From the NCBI RefSeq assembly GCF_002022685.1, contig NZ_CP019789.1:1178001-1242000 (forward strand): 64,000 nucleotides of DNA. Direction: 5' to 3'. The notes under the pieces are model-generated. The model was not told the origin of the DNA and did no database searches. It worked only from the letters and a program-made list of their open reading frames with translations. Each line of letters starts with the position of its first letter. Position 1 is the first letter of the stretch. Below are positions 61,781-64,000 of the stretch, in pieces. The translations under genes and the position numbers were made by a program. This DNA comes from Bartonella schoenbuchensis R1. GTDB lineage: Bacteria; Pseudomonadota; Alphaproteobacteria; Rhizobiales; Rhizobiaceae.

Positions 61781-62928
61781 CTTACTTGTGGCGTGAAAAA
61801 CGCGTGTATTGAAAAGGGTCGTGCTTTAATTGATATCTTTTTAATATGTGCACTGTCTTTGAATTTACTCCCTCAAGCATACTAATCCTTTGGCTGTGAT
61901 TTTTGCGCTAGAAACGGTCTTTTCTATTCCACTGGATATTTAAGATGCGGATTACAATCCATTAATTTTTTTATTAATTTTACTTTAATTATGATAATAA
62001 AAACCCTCTTGGAATACAAGAATAAACCCAATAATAAATGTAAAAATAACTAATAAATCTTTAGGCTCTAATTCTAATATTTTTGCTACTTGGATTAAAC
62101 TAAACAGTCTATAAAATCGTTAAACATTTAAGTTGTTCTGCCTTTAAGTTAACTCAGCAATGATATGATCCTTGCGCTCACTCACGTTAGCAAATATTTG
62201 TTTTAGGCTAATGAAGAATTCTAAAAGTTTAGGAGTAATTTTACTTATAATATTATTGTAAGGTAGGAAGTTTTATCTACAACACAAAAAAACAAGAAAT
62301 ATTAAGGGTAGTAGAAGATATTACTTATGCCGTTCCGTGAACAAAACATTTAAAACTTCAAGCTTCTTCTCATCTCCAGATGAAGCACAAGTTATACGCT
62401 TTATATCTTTATATCTTTCCCGGAAATGGTTAATCCAGTTATTATGTTATGATACTTATATTTCTGAGTGCATTAAGAATAGCCATCAATTTATCCACAA
62501 AAGATCTTTTCCTCCTTTTGGCAGCTTGTATTTATACACGAAAGAAAACAGGACAATCTTTTCATATTACAGCTATTTATAACATTAAGCATTGCTGAGT
62601 CAGAAGCTGGAAGAAGAGTAAGAATAACAATCCAAATAAAATGACTTGATGTCTGCATCAACGTATTGGAGGAGTGCTACCTAAACTGAAAGAGTGTGTT
62701 ATTGTACTCCCTCTTAAAGAAATTAAAAACAAAGTGATATATTGTTAAAATCGTTTTGATTATTTATATAAAAAACCGAAAACAAGCACATATAAGCTTA
62801 TCTTGCATAAAAAGCTTCGAAATATATTGTAAAGCATTGTTTTTAAGACAAAGAAAAAATCAACATTTTGTAAATTTTTTGATGTAAAAATAACATTACG
62901 TATTTAAATATTACCTTTGGAGAAAAAT
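61781..62928. other. 1.1 kb stretch with no supported gene
   Basis: Only one frame above 60 codons (62337-62582), AT-biased, without a family and with a poor start; I do not support it as a gene. The region lies between phage remnants and a porin gene and is best explained as eroded phage or intergenic DNA. The last 100 bases precede the porin gene and should contain its promoter. Confidence 0.5.
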
Positions 62929-63839
62929 ATGAATACAAAATGTTTAATAGCTACATCTATTTTCACTTTAGCTGCAATTTCTTTAGTACAAGCAGCAGAT
63001 AGTATAGTTTTTAAAGAAAATTATAAAATGGGTGTTTCACCAATTGTTAGACCACCTACTTTTTCTTGGAATGGTTTTTATATTGGGGGACAAGTTGGTG
63101 GTTTCTCAAGTAAGATTTCCGCGATGAGTCATGATAATGATATTCCCTTACTTCCTGATAAGAGTGGTAGACCTAAAAAATGGGTTCCAGTTAATGAAAA
63201 ATTTTTGCCTAAACTTTCTGGTTTCATAGGTGGTTTTTATGCAGGTTCCAATGTTGATCTCAGTAATGGTCTTATCCTAAGCATTGATACGGATATAATT
63301 CTATCTGCACGAAAAAATACAAACACTATCGTAATTACCCCCCATCTACAGACGATAATATGCCAGAAGAAAGTAACTTAATACCGAATCATGAGAATAG
63401 CCAATATCGACTGTCTAGAAGAGATGTCCAATTAAGAGAAAATACAATTGATATAGAAGAGGCAGAAAAAACTATCATAACATTTAAGTATACTTTAAAC
63501 CAAAAATGGACAGGTGCCACACGGATACGTATCGGTTTTGCTGCTGATCGTATTATGCCTTATATCGCTGGTGGTGTTGCTTATGGACAGTTCCAAAATA
63601 TTCTATCGCTATCAAGCACAGCAACACATGACAAAGAGCTTAATAATATGTCGGATGAAACAAAAACAATGATCGGTTATACTTTTGGTGCGGGTATTGA
63701 TTTTGCAATGACCGATGATATTATTTTGCGTGCAGAGTATCGTTATTCGGATTTCGGAAAAAAGAAATTTGCTAAAGATAGCTTTGAACTTCATTACAAG
63801 ACTAATGATTTTCGTGCTGGAGTATCTTATAAATTCTAA
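62929..63839 (+). pseudogene. hemin-binding/Omp25-31-like outer-membrane porin, frameshifted
   Basis: A Bartonella Hbp-type outer-membrane β-barrel protein; family members bind hemin at the surface. Signal peptide 1-22 (ends VQA-ADS), then the hallmark FSWNGFYIGGQVGGFSS. The frame derails at a C6 run (63338-63343). One more C joins VITPPSTDDNMPEESN to the second frame, which has YIAGGVAYGQFQN, GYTFGAGIDFAMTDDIILRAEYRYSDFG and the terminal DFRAGVSYKF with its C-terminal Phe. The corrected protein is 303 residues. GGAGA precedes the ATG. Could also be a length-variable surface gene. Confidence 0.83.
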
Positions 63840-63868
63840 TTTCTTGTATGTTGTATAACTTAATCACT

Positions 63869-63897
63869 AAAAAGCCTTGTCTCTGACAAGGCTTTTT
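63869..63897 (+). terminator. Rho-independent terminator of the hbp-like gene
   Basis: Perfect 12-bp stem AAAAAGCCTTGT / ACAAGGCTTTTT with a 5-nt loop, 29 bases after the stop codon. Confidence 0.88.
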
Positions 63898-64000
63898 ATT
63901 TGTAACATTTTTTCTATAAAAAATTATTATACAGTATAATTAAACTTGGCATAAGAAACATATTCCCATATATCGCAATAAATCAAACTTTGGAAAAAAT

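Noticed and set aside
62337..62582. 81-codon plus-strand frame upstream of the porin gene
   Set aside because: GTG-type start without a ribosome-binding site, composition driven by AT content, no family features.
60139..62928. Complete prophage or genomic island at tRNA-Leu
   Set aside because: No integrase, capsid, repressor or attachment repeat was found; only two recombination genes, one decayed.
1..64000. CRISPR array or tandem repeat system
   Set aside because: No regularly spaced direct repeats were noticed on reading either strand.

Overview
The window reads as chromosome of an AT-rich alphaproteobacterium of the order Hyphomicrobiales, almost certainly a flagellated Bartonella. The basis is gene content and protein character: a CtrA/ChpT/SciP cell-cycle cluster, a Bartonella-type hemin-binding (Omp25/31-like) porin, ETF plus ETF-ubiquinone oxidoreductase, DUF1134 and DUF1153 proteins, low GC with long AT-rich intergenic stretches, and a single flagellin gene. 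The species cannot be fixed from sequence reading alone.

Layout. 0.3-6.5 kb: ubiK (-), then lgt, midA, pgeF, prs, rplY and pth (+). 6.6-11.6 kb: L,D-transpeptidase (-), ychF (+), PRC-barrel protein (-), trmL (+), CCA-adding enzyme (-). 11.9-18.7 kb: a translationally coupled operon of MoxR ATPase, DUF58 protein, DUF4159 protein and a large membrane protein. 18.8-24.6 kb: GNAT acetyltransferase, metallophosphoesterase, CDF metal transporter, a candidate structured small RNA with its own promoter and terminator, an rRNA/tRNA 2'-O-methyltransferase, and mnmA. 25-28 kb: the cell-cycle/motility cluster sciP, fliJ-like, ctrA, chpT, then a DUF1134 protein. 29-31.9 kb: a small unknown protein, an aminotransferase plus oxidoreductase pair (possible 2,3-diamino-sugar synthesis for lipid A) and tRNA-Met. 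32-40.2 kb: a peptide ABC transporter with two ATPases, two permeases, two tandem substrate-binding proteins and the decayed remains of a third. 40.4-49.2 kb: tag, xseA, two small proteins, etfB-etfA-ETF-QO, apbC. 49.3-53.8 kb: pyrF, rsmI, yraN, a proC-like gene and flagellin. 54-60 kb: rpmH-rnpA-yidC-yihA, a GST, dapB-gpmA and tRNA-Leu. 60.5-64 kb: a decayed phage recombination pair (YqaJ-type exonuclease and RecT) next to tRNA-Leu, a 1.1 kb empty stretch, and the hemin-binding porin.

The most striking property is that ten otherwise recognisable genes are each broken by one or two single-base length changes in homopolymer runs: eleven deletions and one insertion. They include the Walker A motif of apbC, two breaks in xseA and three in the DUF4159/membrane-protein pair. 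Restoring one base in each gives full-length family-typical proteins and often restores exact stop/start overlaps with the next gene. The simplest reading is residual homopolymer error in the assembly; polymerase or ribosome slippage on AT-rich runs, or true recent gene loss, are the biological alternatives. These genes are listed with corrected extents.

I found no CRISPR array, rRNA, insertion sequence or intact prophage, and no clearly undescribed multi-gene system. The best candidates for something new are the small RNA near 22.3 kb and the few unrecognised small proteins.
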